Assembly: GCA_902526165.1 (NCBI GenBank)
Contig: CABZKA010000001.1
Location: forward strand, 1 to 64,000
Source of the DNA: an uncultured Bacteroidota bacterium
Lineage (GTDB): Bacteria; Bacteroidota; Bacteroidia; Flavobacteriales; Flavobacteriaceae
DNA length: 64,000 nt
Direction: 5' to 3'
Positions 31,198 to 40,556 of the stretch are shown one piece after another (position 1 is the first letter of the stretch; the number at the start of each line of letters is the position of its first letter). Under the pieces are notes generated by a model. That model had not been told where the DNA came from. It was given only the letters and a program-made list of their open reading frames with translations, and did no database searches. A program made the position numbers and the translations under genes.

Positions 31198-32481
31198 ATG
31201 AAAAAAAATAAAATTGCAGTTGTAGGACTTGGCTATGTGGGCTTGCCCTTGGCAAGATTGTTTGCAACAAAATATCCAGTTGTAGGGTATGATATAAATC
31301 CCAGTAGGGTTTATGAAATTATGTCTGGTTTGGACTCTACTAATGAGCTTGATAGTAACGAGCTAAAAGATGTTTTAATTGATAATAAATTAGAAAAAAA
31401 TGGACTTTTTTGTTCAGATAATATAAAAAATATCAAGGACTGTAATTATTATATTATTACTGTTCCAACACCAGTTGATAATGATAATAAACCAGTTTTA
31501 AATCCATTAATAAAGGCATCTAAAACAGTTGGTGGTGTTCTAAAAAAAGGAGATATTGTTGTGTATGAATCAACTGTTTACCCTGGTGCAACTGAGGAAG
31601 ATTGTGTACCTGTTTTAGAAAAAAATTCTGGTTTAAAATATAATAAAGACTTTTATGTTGGATATTCGCCAGAGAGAATTAATCCGGGAGATAAAGAACA
31701 TACTATTGAAAAAATAATGAAGGTAACATCAGGTTCAACAAAATTAACAGCGAAAAAAGTCGATAAACTCTACAGATCAGTAATTTCTGCAGGTACTCAC
31801 ACAGCACCTTCAATTAAGGTAGCTGAAGCTGCAAAGGTAATTGAGAATTCGCAAAGAGATATTAATATCGCATTTGTGAATGAGCTATCAAAAATATTTA
31901 ATTTAATGGATATTGATACTAATGATGTTTTAGCTGCTGCGGGAACTAAGTGGAACTTTCTACCTTTCAAGCCAGGCTTAGTTGGAGGACATTGTATTGG
32001 AGTTGATCCATTTTATCTAGCACAAAAAGCTCAGGAATTTGGGTATAATCCAGAAATCATTTTGGCTGGTAGAAGAATGAATGATAGTATGGGTAATTAT
32101 ATTGCATCTGAGGTTATTAAATGTATGAAAGAGAAAAAAATTAAGATTCAAGGATCTAGTTGTTTAATCCTTGGTATAACATTTAAGGAAAATTGTCCTG
32201 ATATTAGAAATACAAAGGTAGTAGATGTCATTTTCTCATTAAAAAATTATGGTGTAAAAGTAACTATTCATGATCCATTGGCAGATGTGAATGAAGTCCA
32301 AAATGTATATGGCTTGAAAAATTTAAAATCTTTACCAACTAAAAAATTTGATTCTATTGTGTTAGCAGTTTCGCATAGTAAGTTTTCAGAAATTGATTTA
32401 TCTAGTTTAAAAGAAGAAAATTCTATAGTATATGATGTTAAGAATATGCTAGATAAATCCACAAAAGATAAAACCTTATAA
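31198..32481 (+). CDS. Nucleotide-sugar dehydrogenase (Vi polysaccharide TviB/WbpO-like)
   Basis: IAVVGLGYVGLPLARLFATKYPVVGYDIN, YESTVYPGATEEDCVPVLE, PGLVGGHCIGVDPFYLAQKA. Confidence 0.92.
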   Translation: MKKNKIAVVGLGYVGLPLARLFATKYPVVGYDINPSRVYEIMSGLDSTNELDSNELKDVLIDNKLEKNGLFCSDNIKNIKDCNYYIITVPTPVDNDNKPVLNPLIKASKTVGGVLKKGDIVVYESTVYPGATEEDCVPVLEKNSGLKYNKDFYVGYSPERINPGDKEHTIEKIMKVTSGSTKLTAKKVDKLYRSVISAGTHTAPSIKVAEAAKVIENSQRDINIAFVNELSKIFNLMDIDTNDVLAAAGTKWNFLPFKPGLVGGHCIGVDPFYLAQKAQEFGYNPEIILAGRRMNDSMGNYIASEVIKCMKEKKIKIQGSSCLILGITFKENCPDIRNTKVVDVIFSLKNYGVKVTIHDPLADVNEVQNVYGLKNLKSLPTKKFDSIVLAVSHSKFSEIDLSSLKEENSIVYDVKNMLDKSTKDKTL

Positions 32482-32512
32482 CATAAATATTAATTAAAAA
32501 AATAAAAATAAA

Positions 32513-33577
32513 ATGAAAGTAGCATTCATAACGGGTGTAACAGGCCAAGACGGAGCCTATTTAAGTGAGTTTTTACTCGAAAAAGGTTATATAGTACATG
32601 GCTTAAAAAGACGCTCATCATTAATTAACACAGAGAGGATTGATCATTTATTTCAAGATCCACATGAAGAAAATAAAAATTTTTTCTTGCACTATGGTGA
32701 TATGACAGACGGTACAAATCTTATTAGATTAATTCAAGATATTCAACCCGATGAAATTTATAATTTAGCAGCCATGTCTCATGTTCGTGTTTCATTCGAA
32801 ATTCCCGAATATGTAGCAGATACAGATGCACTTGGTACGTTAAGATTACTCGAAGCCATTCGTATTTTAAAATTAGAAAATAAAACAAAAATATATCAAG
32901 CATCAACATCTGAACTTTATGGAAAAGTTCAGGAAGTTCCTCAAAATGAAAACACTCCATTTTATCCACGATCACCATATGCAGTTGCAAAAATGTATGC
33001 ATATTGGATCACAGTTAATTATCGTGAGGCATACGGAATTTTTGCATCAAATGGAATATTATTTAATCATGAAAGTCCAATCAGAGGTGAGACTTTTGTA
33101 ACTAGAAAAATCACAAGAGCTGTAGCGAAAATTGTTCTTGGAAAGCAAGATAAATTTTATTTAGGAAATTTAGATTCAAAAAGAGATTGGGGACATGCAA
33201 AAGATTATGTTAGAATGATGTGGATGATTCTTCAAACTGATAAGGCTGAGGACTGGGTTATCGCAACTGGAAAAACAACATCAATTAGAGATTTTGTAAG
33301 AATGGCATTCTCTTGTGTAGGAATTGAACTAGAATTTAAAGGATCAGGTATAAATGAAAAAGCATACATAACTAAATGTAGTTATCCGAAATACCAACTA
33401 GAGATTGGTAAAGAGGTTTTGAGCATTGATTCCAAGTATTTTAGACCAACTGAAGTCGATTTGTTAATAGGTGATCCCTCAAAAGCTAAAAGTAAACTTG
33501 GATGGAAATTAGATTACGAGCTTGAAGATATGGTCAAAGAGATGGTTGAAAGTGACCTTAATGTTATGAATCAGTAG
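32513..33577 (+). CDS. gmd: GDP-mannose 4,6-dehydratase
   Basis: [62 protein letters not shown]. Confidence 0.96.
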   Translation: MKVAFITGVTGQDGAYLSEFLLEKGYIVHGLKRRSSLINTERIDHLFQDPHEENKNFFLHYGDMTDGTNLIRLIQDIQPDEIYNLAAMSHVRVSFEIPEYVADTDALGTLRLLEAIRILKLENKTKIYQASTSELYGKVQEVPQNENTPFYPRSPYAVAKMYAYWITVNYREAYGIFASNGILFNHESPIRGETFVTRKITRAVAKIVLGKQDKFYLGNLDSKRDWGHAKDYVRMMWMILQTDKAEDWVIATGKTTSIRDFVRMAFSCVGIELEFKGSGINEKAYITKCSYPKYQLEIGKEVLSIDSKYFRPTEVDLLIGDPSKAKSKLGWKLDYELEDMVKEMVESDLNVMNQ

Positions 33578-33584
33578 TTGAATA

Positions 33585-35129
33585 ATGGGGTTCAAAACTA
33601 ATTCTTCATTGAATAAAGGTTTTTTTGAAAGGAGATTATCTTATTATTTGATCTCACTTTTAATATTTTCTATTTTCTTATTTTACTTATTTAATTTAAT
33701 AGATTTAATAAATTTTAATTTAAGCTTAAAATGGTTTTTAGAACCAGCCGAAAATGAAAATCTTGTTTTTACTCAACATATTTTTAATGCTAGGCCATTA
33801 GATTTAATTTCCTTAATTGAAAGTGGAGTTCTACCTATATATCCTGACTTTTATCATCAACTTTCATCACTTTTTGACTGGAATATTTTATCATCCCTTA
33901 GAGCGATTAGTTCTTTTTCATTTGTTTCGTCTCTGATACTAATTTTTATTTGGTCTAAATTGATTACTAAATCAAAAATTACTTCATTGTGTATTGTACT
34001 AATAGTTTTTGGGTTGGTGGACCATTCATTTTATTTTTTGATGGCAAGAGTTGATTCCCTTTATGTCTTTTTTGGTTTAATCGGATTGTCAATTATTTTT
34101 CATTTATTTTATGATAAAAATTATAATCACTTCACTTTACAAAATTATTTATTAATTTTTATTGCTGGTTTTTTTCTGTGTTTGTCTATTTTGGTTAAAC
34201 AGACTGCGCTTTTTTTCACTTTCTATTCAATTTATATTATTTTATATTTTTCTCATTTATCAAAATCGTTTAAATATTTATTTACATTTTTAGCAGGAAT
34301 AATTGGTACTATGATTATATACAGCTTATTAGTTAATAATCATGTCCTAGATTATTTTTTGTTGGGCTTAAATGGTTGGGCTACTGATTTTTCGTATTTA
34401 AGCTTCAAGTCACATGTTCGTGAAATTATTTTTAGTTACTATGGATATTTGTTAATGATCATTCTAGGTTTTTATTCCATTTATCACAAAAAAAAAATTT
34501 TTTATTTTTGGGTATATTCATTTGTCATAGTTTTTTTATTCTCAACTAAACTTTTTGGAAATATTGCTGCATTTTACAACAACTTTATTCTATTTACAAT
34601 AGTTTCTACATTGTTTTTTATATACTTTTTTGAAAGTTCTGAAAATAGAGTCTCTTTAGTTATGTTATTAATAATTTCCATAAGCGTTTTGTTTCCTAAA
34701 TTTTATAATCAAGGATTTAAAAATTCATTTAAAGAATTTCAATATAATCAAGTATTAAATGGAAACTTTGACGACCATGAAATTTTTAAATATATAGATA
34801 AAAATGAGGGTGAATATTTATCTGGAAGAAATGATAATTTTTTATATTTTTCCAATCGGGAAATATTTTATGAAAGCTCAGTAATGAGTTCAATTATTCC
34901 AATTTATGATGAAATTAATATCATGAAAATTAAAGATCCAATACAAAAACTTGACACAAAAATTAGAGATAAAATAAATAATAAAGATTTTCAAGCTATA
35001 ATTGATGGAATTAACAATAACTTATCTAACTATAGTAAAGCCATTAATAATCACTATAGTGCTCACATAACTGATACTATTTATAGTGGAAGGCATAGAC
35101 ATGAAATTATTTTATACGTAAAAAAATAA
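33585..35129 (+). CDS. Multi-TM membrane protein, putative GT-C (ArnT/PMT-like) glycosyltransferase
   Basis: 514 aa with many hydrophobic segments and a C-terminal soluble tail; RVDSLYVFFGLIGLSIIFHL and NILSSLRAISSFSFVSSLI fit GT-C-like proteins. Confidence 0.55.
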   Translation: MGFKTNSSLNKGFFERRLSYYLISLLIFSIFLFYLFNLIDLINFNLSLKWFLEPAENENLVFTQHIFNARPLDLISLIESGVLPIYPDFYHQLSSLFDWNILSSLRAISSFSFVSSLILIFIWSKLITKSKITSLCIVLIVFGLVDHSFYFLMARVDSLYVFFGLIGLSIIFHLFYDKNYNHFTLQNYLLIFIAGFFLCLSILVKQTALFFTFYSIYIILYFSHLSKSFKYLFTFLAGIIGTMIIYSLLVNNHVLDYFLLGLNGWATDFSYLSFKSHVREIIFSYYGYLLMIILGFYSIYHKKKIFYFWVYSFVIVFLFSTKLFGNIAAFYNNFILFTIVSTLFFIYFFESSENRVSLVMLLIISISVLFPKFYNQGFKNSFKEFQYNQVLNGNFDDHEIFKYIDKNEGEYLSGRNDNFLYFSNREIFYESSVMSSIIPIYDEINIMKIKDPIQKLDTKIRDKINNKDFQAIIDGINNNLSNYSKAINNHYSAHITDTIYSGRHRHEIILYVKK

Positions 35130-35131
35130 AT

Positions 35132-36043
35132 ATGGGTAAAATTTTAGTCACTGGAGGAACAGGTTTAGTTGGTTATCATTTGAAGGAAGTAATACCTAAT
35201 GCCATATATTTAGGTTCTAAAGATTGTGATCTAACCAACTTTTCATTAACTGAAAAACTAATTCAAACTTATAAACCCAGTGTAGTTGTACATTTGGCTG
35301 CTAGAGTTGGTGGACTCTTAGATAATATAAAGTATCCGGCAGATTATTTTGATGATAATATTTTAATAAATACAAATATCTTAAAAGCATGTAGAACCAA
35401 TAATATTAGAAGATTTATTGGTGTTTTAAGTACCTGTGTATATCCTGAGAAGGTTGATAATTACCCCATGTCTGAAGATGATTTATTCACTGGCCCTCCA
35501 CCCGTATCTAATTTTAGCTATGGGTATGCAAAAAGATGTTTAGCAGTGCAAATAGAAGCCTATAACAAGCAGTTCAAAACGAACTATAATTACTTAATTC
35601 CATGTAATTTATATGGAAAATATGATGATTTAGAAGATAAAGATAAGATGCATTTTTTAACAGCACTAATGGTTAAAATTATAAATACAAAAAATAATAC
35701 TTTGAATTTATTGGGGACAGGTAAACCATTAAGGCAATTTATGTATGCGGGAGATTTAGCAAGAGTTATAAAAGAAGTTATCGAAAAAGATATTACGGAA
35801 AATTTCAATGTAGCACCCAGCTACAATTACTCAATTGATCAGATGGCAAAAATGGCATTAGAGTTCTTAGAAAAAAAATATGTGATAACCTATGAACATC
35901 CAAAACTTGATGGCCAGTTTAGAAAAGATGTATGCAATAAAAAAATGTTAAAATTAATACCTGAATTTGAATTTACTGATTTTAATAGTGGTTTTAAGAA
36001 AGTTTTTAAAATAATAGAAAAAAGATTAAATAAATTAAAATAA
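35132..36043 (+). CDS. fcl: GDP-L-fucose synthase-family epimerase/reductase
   Basis: KILVTGGTGLVGYHL, HLAARVGGLLDNIKYPADYFDDNILINTNIL, STCVYPEK, YGYAKRCLAVQIEAYNKQ, LIPCNLYGKYDD. Confidence 0.85.
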   Translation: MGKILVTGGTGLVGYHLKEVIPNAIYLGSKDCDLTNFSLTEKLIQTYKPSVVVHLAARVGGLLDNIKYPADYFDDNILINTNILKACRTNNIRRFIGVLSTCVYPEKVDNYPMSEDDLFTGPPPVSNFSYGYAKRCLAVQIEAYNKQFKTNYNYLIPCNLYGKYDDLEDKDKMHFLTALMVKIINTKNNTLNLLGTGKPLRQFMYAGDLARVIKEVIEKDITENFNVAPSYNYSIDQMAKMALEFLEKKYVITYEHPKLDGQFRKDVCNKKMLKLIPEFEFTDFNSGFKKVFKIIEKRLNKLK

Positions 36044-36053
36044 TATTCTAATT

Positions 36054-36971
36054 ATGAAAAAAGTGTTGATACTGGGTGGAACAGGATTTATTGGCTCGGA
36101 ACTTTCTAAAGTCATGTTAAAAAATAATTTCGAAGTTCATGTATTAACCCAGGGGCTATTAAATAATAATTTAATTAATGATAAAATAAAAATATTTACA
36201 ATTACATATAAGGAAAATTGTTTTAAAAAAGTATTTGAGGATAATTTATACTCCAGTATTTTTATTTTGAATGGTAATCCCCACCCATCATTTTCTTACA
36301 ACGCCCCTTTGATTGATATTAATCTTCTTACAATTCCTCTGATTTCACTTTTGGAGTCACTCAGAAAAATAAATTTTAAGGGAAATATTTGGTTTTCATC
36401 CTCTGTTGCAGTATATGGCTCCTCCTCTGGAAGGTTGAGTGAAACTTTATCACCCGATCCAATAAGCCCATATGGTATTTCCAAATTAAATGGTGAAAAA
36501 TATTGTAAGTATTACTCTAAAGAATTTGATTTAAATATAGGTATTTTACGTTTGTTTTCAACTTATGGCCCAAATCTAAAACGACAAGTTATTTATGATA
36601 CGTATGTTAAATTGATTAATAACCCAAAGGAATTAAAACTGCCATCTAGACAGAGAGACTCTAGAGATATGTCCTTTGTAGAAGATATTGCTCGAGCCAT
36701 ATGTTTCCTAGATTTAAAAGTTATGCCTAGAGGTTGTATATATAATGTGGGTTCTGGTAATGATTACCTCATAACTGAAATAGTAAAAATTATAGCGAAT
36801 GAATTAAATTATTCAGGTAAAATAACTTGTTCTAAGTCAAGCAATAGCTATAACGGAAGTTCATGGTATGCAGATATCAATAAACTTAAATCATTAGGCT
36901 TTAAACATAATTATGGATTGAAAGAAGGTTTAAAAAAAACTATAGATTACTGGAAAAAAAATAAATTGTGA
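36054..36971 (+). CDS. NAD-dependent epimerase/dehydratase (SDR)
   Basis: KKVLILGGTGFIGSELSKVML, SSSVAVYGSSSG, YGISKLNGEKYCK. Confidence 0.85.
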   Translation: MKKVLILGGTGFIGSELSKVMLKNNFEVHVLTQGLLNNNLINDKIKIFTITYKENCFKKVFEDNLYSSIFILNGNPHPSFSYNAPLIDINLLTIPLISLLESLRKINFKGNIWFSSSVAVYGSSSGRLSETLSPDPISPYGISKLNGEKYCKYYSKEFDLNIGILRLFSTYGPNLKRQVIYDTYVKLINNPKELKLPSRQRDSRDMSFVEDIARAICFLDLKVMPRGCIYNVGSGNDYLITEIVKIIANELNYSGKITCSKSSNSYNGSSWYADINKLKSLGFKHNYGLKEGLKKTIDYWKKNKL

Positions 36972-37654
36972 GCATAAGTATAATAATACCAACATTAAAT
37001 GAACAAGATAATGTTCAAAGAATTTATAAAACAGTAGTTAATATTTTTAATGAAATTAATATTGATTGGGAGATAATTTTTGTTGATGATAAAAGTGAGG
37101 ATCAAACACAATTATTAATAAAAAAATTGCCACAAAAAAAAAAAATAACTTTAATTGAGTCTCAAAACAGATTGGGACTTGGAAATGCTATTTCAATTGG
37201 TTGGAAAAATGCAAATTTGGATTATGTTCTTTTTCTTGATTGTGATAGTCACGTATCAATCAAGGATCTATTGCAGTTGATTAAATCTAGAAGCCCAGAT
37301 AGTGTAGTTATCGGAAGTAGATACTTGAAAAAATCGAAAATTAACGGAGCACCTTATATTAAAGTGTTTTTAAGTAAGATATTGAACAAGTTGGTGGGAT
37401 TTATTTTAAATATAAACATAATTGATATGTCTCATAGTTTAAGAATTCTACCAAATAAATATGTTAATATTTCAGAGGTTTTAACACATCCTGGTTATTT
37501 TTGGGCCTTAACTAAGAAGTTTAAAAAATTAAACTTTAAACTATTAGAAATTCCAATTACTTTTAATGAAAGAGAGCTTGGTTCCACAAAAAATACAAGT
37601 TTTAAAATGATCAAGTCTGTTATAAGTTCTTTATATATAATTTCAAAAATATAA
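36968..37654 (+). CDS. GT2 glycosyltransferase (polyprenyl-phosphate sugar synthase-like)
   Basis: ISIIIPTLNEQDNVQRIYKTV, IIFVDDKSEDQTQLLIKKL, LFLDCDSHVSIKDLLQLI; GTG start overlapping the upstream stop. Confidence 0.85.
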   Translation: MSISIIIPTLNEQDNVQRIYKTVVNIFNEINIDWEIIFVDDKSEDQTQLLIKKLPQKKKITLIESQNRLGLGNAISIGWKNANLDYVLFLDCDSHVSIKDLLQLIKSRSPDSVVIGSRYLKKSKINGAPYIKVFLSKILNKLVGFILNINIIDMSHSLRILPNKYVNISEVLTHPGYFWALTKKFKKLNFKLLEIPITFNERELGSTKNTSFKMIKSVISSLYIISKI

Positions 37655-37656
37655 CT

Positions 37657-38955
37657 ATGATTAAAAAAAAGGCTTATGTAATTGGAGGGGGTCCGCTTGG
37701 TTTAGCGCTGAGCACAAAACTAATTGAAGATGGTTACTCTGTCATAATAATTGAAGCAAGTAACAAATTATTAGGATTAGCCGGAACATTTAATTACAAT
37801 GATGTCGATATAGAGTATTATTACCATTTTTTTTACAAAAATGATCATTTCAACTCTTACAATTGGCTTAAAAAATATTCAAAAACTAATCCACTTATAT
37901 TTTGGAAAGATATTTCTACAGACTCTGTTGTTTCTGGTGCAAGATATGACTTAGATTCAATTTTCTCAGTGATTAAATTAAGTGGCACTAAAATATTTAC
38001 GGTTCTTTTTACTTTAGTTAAGTTAATTTTTTTTAATCCCAGTAAAAATTTGGATCGCATGTCTGCCGAATTGTGGGCAAAAAAGAGATTTGGGCAAAAG
38101 TTTGCTAGTCAAATATGGATACCTCTACTTAGACAAAAATTTGGGGACAGATCTTCGGATGTTTCTGCATTATGGTTGGCAACAAGAATTAAAAGACATT
38201 TATCAACAAGAGGAAAAGGAGTTGGTAAATCTAAATTTGGATATTTAGTAAAAACTTATAATTCATTTGTTAGTAAATTCAAGAAAGAACTAATATCATC
38301 GGGGGGTTCAGTTTATTTTAATCAACCTGTAACAGGTTTTTCCATTTCAAACCAAAAAATTTCTAAAGTAATAACTAAATCCATGGAGTTTAATGTAGGT
38401 AACTCACCTGTTTTTAGTGCGATTCCTTATGCAATTTTAAAAAAATTATTTAAAAAAGATAATTACGTTCAAGGACTTGAACCTTTTGTGAACATGAGCG
38501 TAGTAGTTTGCCTTTTGATTGCGGATAAAAAATTATCTGATCATTATTGGACTACTGTTTCTGATAATGATCATGAATTTGCCGCCATTATTCAACAAAA
38601 CAGATTGTATAAAAAAACAAGCGATGAAATTATTTATTTATCACGTTACTGTGAGCCGGATAACAAATTATTTGGTTTATCTGATGATAAAATTTACAAA
38701 AATTGGATAAAATCAATAATTAAAATTTATCCACACTTTTCAATGAAAAATATTATTGATTATAAAATTTTTAGATCCAAAAATGCAGCCCCATTACCAT
38801 TTATAAATTCTATATCACAAATGTCTAAATTAAAGTCGAATCTAGAAAATTTTTATTTTTCTGGTTATGAAAGTATTTATCCTGAGGATCGAGGGGTTGG
38901 AAATTCAATTAAGCTTGGATATAAATTATTCTATGATTTTAAAAACAATCTATGA
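37657..38955 (+). CDS. NAD(P)/FAD-dependent oxidoreductase (amine-oxidase/protoporphyrinogen-oxidase-like)
   Basis: AYVIGGGPLGLALSTKLIEDGYSVIIIEAS Rossmann FAD motif; C-terminal FYFSGYESIYPEDRGVGNSIKLGYKL. Confidence 0.8.
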   Translation: MIKKKAYVIGGGPLGLALSTKLIEDGYSVIIIEASNKLLGLAGTFNYNDVDIEYYYHFFYKNDHFNSYNWLKKYSKTNPLIFWKDISTDSVVSGARYDLDSIFSVIKLSGTKIFTVLFTLVKLIFFNPSKNLDRMSAELWAKKRFGQKFASQIWIPLLRQKFGDRSSDVSALWLATRIKRHLSTRGKGVGKSKFGYLVKTYNSFVSKFKKELISSGGSVYFNQPVTGFSISNQKISKVITKSMEFNVGNSPVFSAIPYAILKKLFKKDNYVQGLEPFVNMSVVVCLLIADKKLSDHYWTTVSDNDHEFAAIIQQNRLYKKTSDEIIYLSRYCEPDNKLFGLSDDKIYKNWIKSIIKIYPHFSMKNIIDYKIFRSKNAAPLPFINSISQMSKLKSNLENFYFSGYESIYPEDRGVGNSIKLGYKLFYDFKNNL

Positions 38956-39350
38956 TAGCTTTCATCAAGAAAAAAATATTATCAAATAGAATCTATAGGT
39001 ATATAATTGTTGGAATTACTAATAACATAATTTATTATGGTCTTTTTCTATCACTTGTTTATTTAATCGAAGTCCACTATAGTATTTCCATGACAGTTTC
39101 TTTCATAATTTCAATTGTTACTGGATATTTTTTACATACTGGTTTTACATTTTCTGTAAAACAATATCACTTGGTAACTTTTCTAAAATATTTTTTTTTA
39201 TACACCCTGTCAATTTTTTTAAACTACTTAATATTATATACTTTTATTGATTTCTTAAATTATGATGCTTGGTTTGCTCAAATTATTGGAACAATTTTAA
39301 TCGCAATGTTTCTTTTCTTTTGCTTAAAAACATTTATATATAAAACTTAA
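38952..39350 (+). CDS. GtrA family protein
   Basis: 132 aa, four TM segments, RYIIVGITNNIIYYGLFLSLVYL; overlaps upstream gene by 4 bp. Confidence 0.82.
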   Translation: MIAFIKKKILSNRIYRYIIVGITNNIIYYGLFLSLVYLIEVHYSISMTVSFIISIVTGYFLHTGFTFSVKQYHLVTFLKYFFLYTLSIFLNYLILYTFIDFLNYDAWFAQIIGTILIAMFLFFCLKTFIYKT

Positions 39351-39362
39351 TTATTAATACTT

Positions 39363-40520
39363 ATGAAATATAATCTCGCGTCTTCTACATGGGGCAAAGA
39401 AGAAATTAACGCTATCAAATCTGTAATTGAAAGCGATATGTATTCAATGGGAAAAAAAGTCTTCGAATATGAAAGAGACTTCGCTTCTTTTTTTAATTCT
39501 AAATATGCAGTAATGACAAGTTCTGGTTCAACTGCAAATTTAATTGCAACAGCTGCCCTTTTTTATACCAAAAAAAATAAACTGAAGAGAGGAGATGAGG
39601 TAATTGTACCTGCAGTATCTTGGTCCACAACATACTTTCCTTTACACCAATATGGCCTAAAACTTAAATTTGTTGATATCGATTTACTTACATTAAACTA
39701 CGATTTAGAATCTTTAAAATCAGCAATTTCTTCCAAAACCAAATTAATAATGATTGTGAATCTACTAGGAAACCCGAATGACTTCTCATATATAAATGAT
39801 TTGATAGAAAATAGAGATATTTTATTAATTGAAGACAATTGCGAGTCTATGGGAGCTAAGTTCAATAATAAATATACAGGCACCTTTGGAATTATGGGAA
39901 CGTTTTCTACTTTTTTCTCTCATCACATGGCAACAATGGAGGGAGGAGTTGTATTAACAGACAATGAGGAGTTGTACCATATACTATTATCTTTAAGAGC
40001 GCATGGTTGGACTAGGAATCTACCGGCAATTAATCATGTTTCTAATAAGGGTGATAATCCTTTTGATGAATCCTTTAGATTTGTGCTGCCAGGGTATAAT
40101 GTTAGACCTTTGGAAATGAGCGGTGCTATTGGTATTGAACAATTAAAAAAACTACCAAAATTTTTAAAAAATAGAATAGATAATGGTATTTTATTTACAG
40201 AATTATTTAGAGACAATAAACACTTCATAGTTCAAGAACAAATTGGAATTAGTTCTTGGTTTGGATTTTCATTAATAATTAAACCCGAGTCTAAATTTAA
40301 AAGAGAAAACATTGTTAAAAAATTAAGGAATGCTGACATAGAATGTAGACCCATTGTTACAGGTGATTTTACACAAAATGAAGTCATGAAATATATTAGT
40401 CATGAAATTCATGGAGATCTTAAGAATGCAAAATATTTACATACTAATGGTTTTTTTGTTGGAAATCACCAAATTCCTATTCATGATGAAATAAAATATT
40501 TATTTGATTTATTGTCATAA
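39363..40520 (+). CDS. colD: GDP-4-keto-6-deoxy-D-mannose 3-dehydratase-like PLP enzyme (ColD-type)
   Basis: SSTWGKEEINAIKSVIESDMYSMG, VPAVSWSTTYFPLHQYGLK, active-site region FSTFFSHHMATMEGG (His instead of Lys), LRAHGWTRNLP. Confidence 0.82.
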   Translation: MKYNLASSTWGKEEINAIKSVIESDMYSMGKKVFEYERDFASFFNSKYAVMTSSGSTANLIATAALFYTKKNKLKRGDEVIVPAVSWSTTYFPLHQYGLKLKFVDIDLLTLNYDLESLKSAISSKTKLIMIVNLLGNPNDFSYINDLIENRDILLIEDNCESMGAKFNNKYTGTFGIMGTFSTFFSHHMATMEGGVVLTDNEELYHILLSLRAHGWTRNLPAINHVSNKGDNPFDESFRFVLPGYNVRPLEMSGAIGIEQLKKLPKFLKNRIDNGILFTELFRDNKHFIVQEQIGISSWFGFSLIIKPESKFKRENIVKKLRNADIECRPIVTGDFTQNEVMKYISHEIHGDLKNAKYLHTNGFFVGNHQIPIHDEIKYLFDLLS

Positions 40521-40556
40521 ATAACTTTAATTAAAAATTTATAATAATTATTACTG

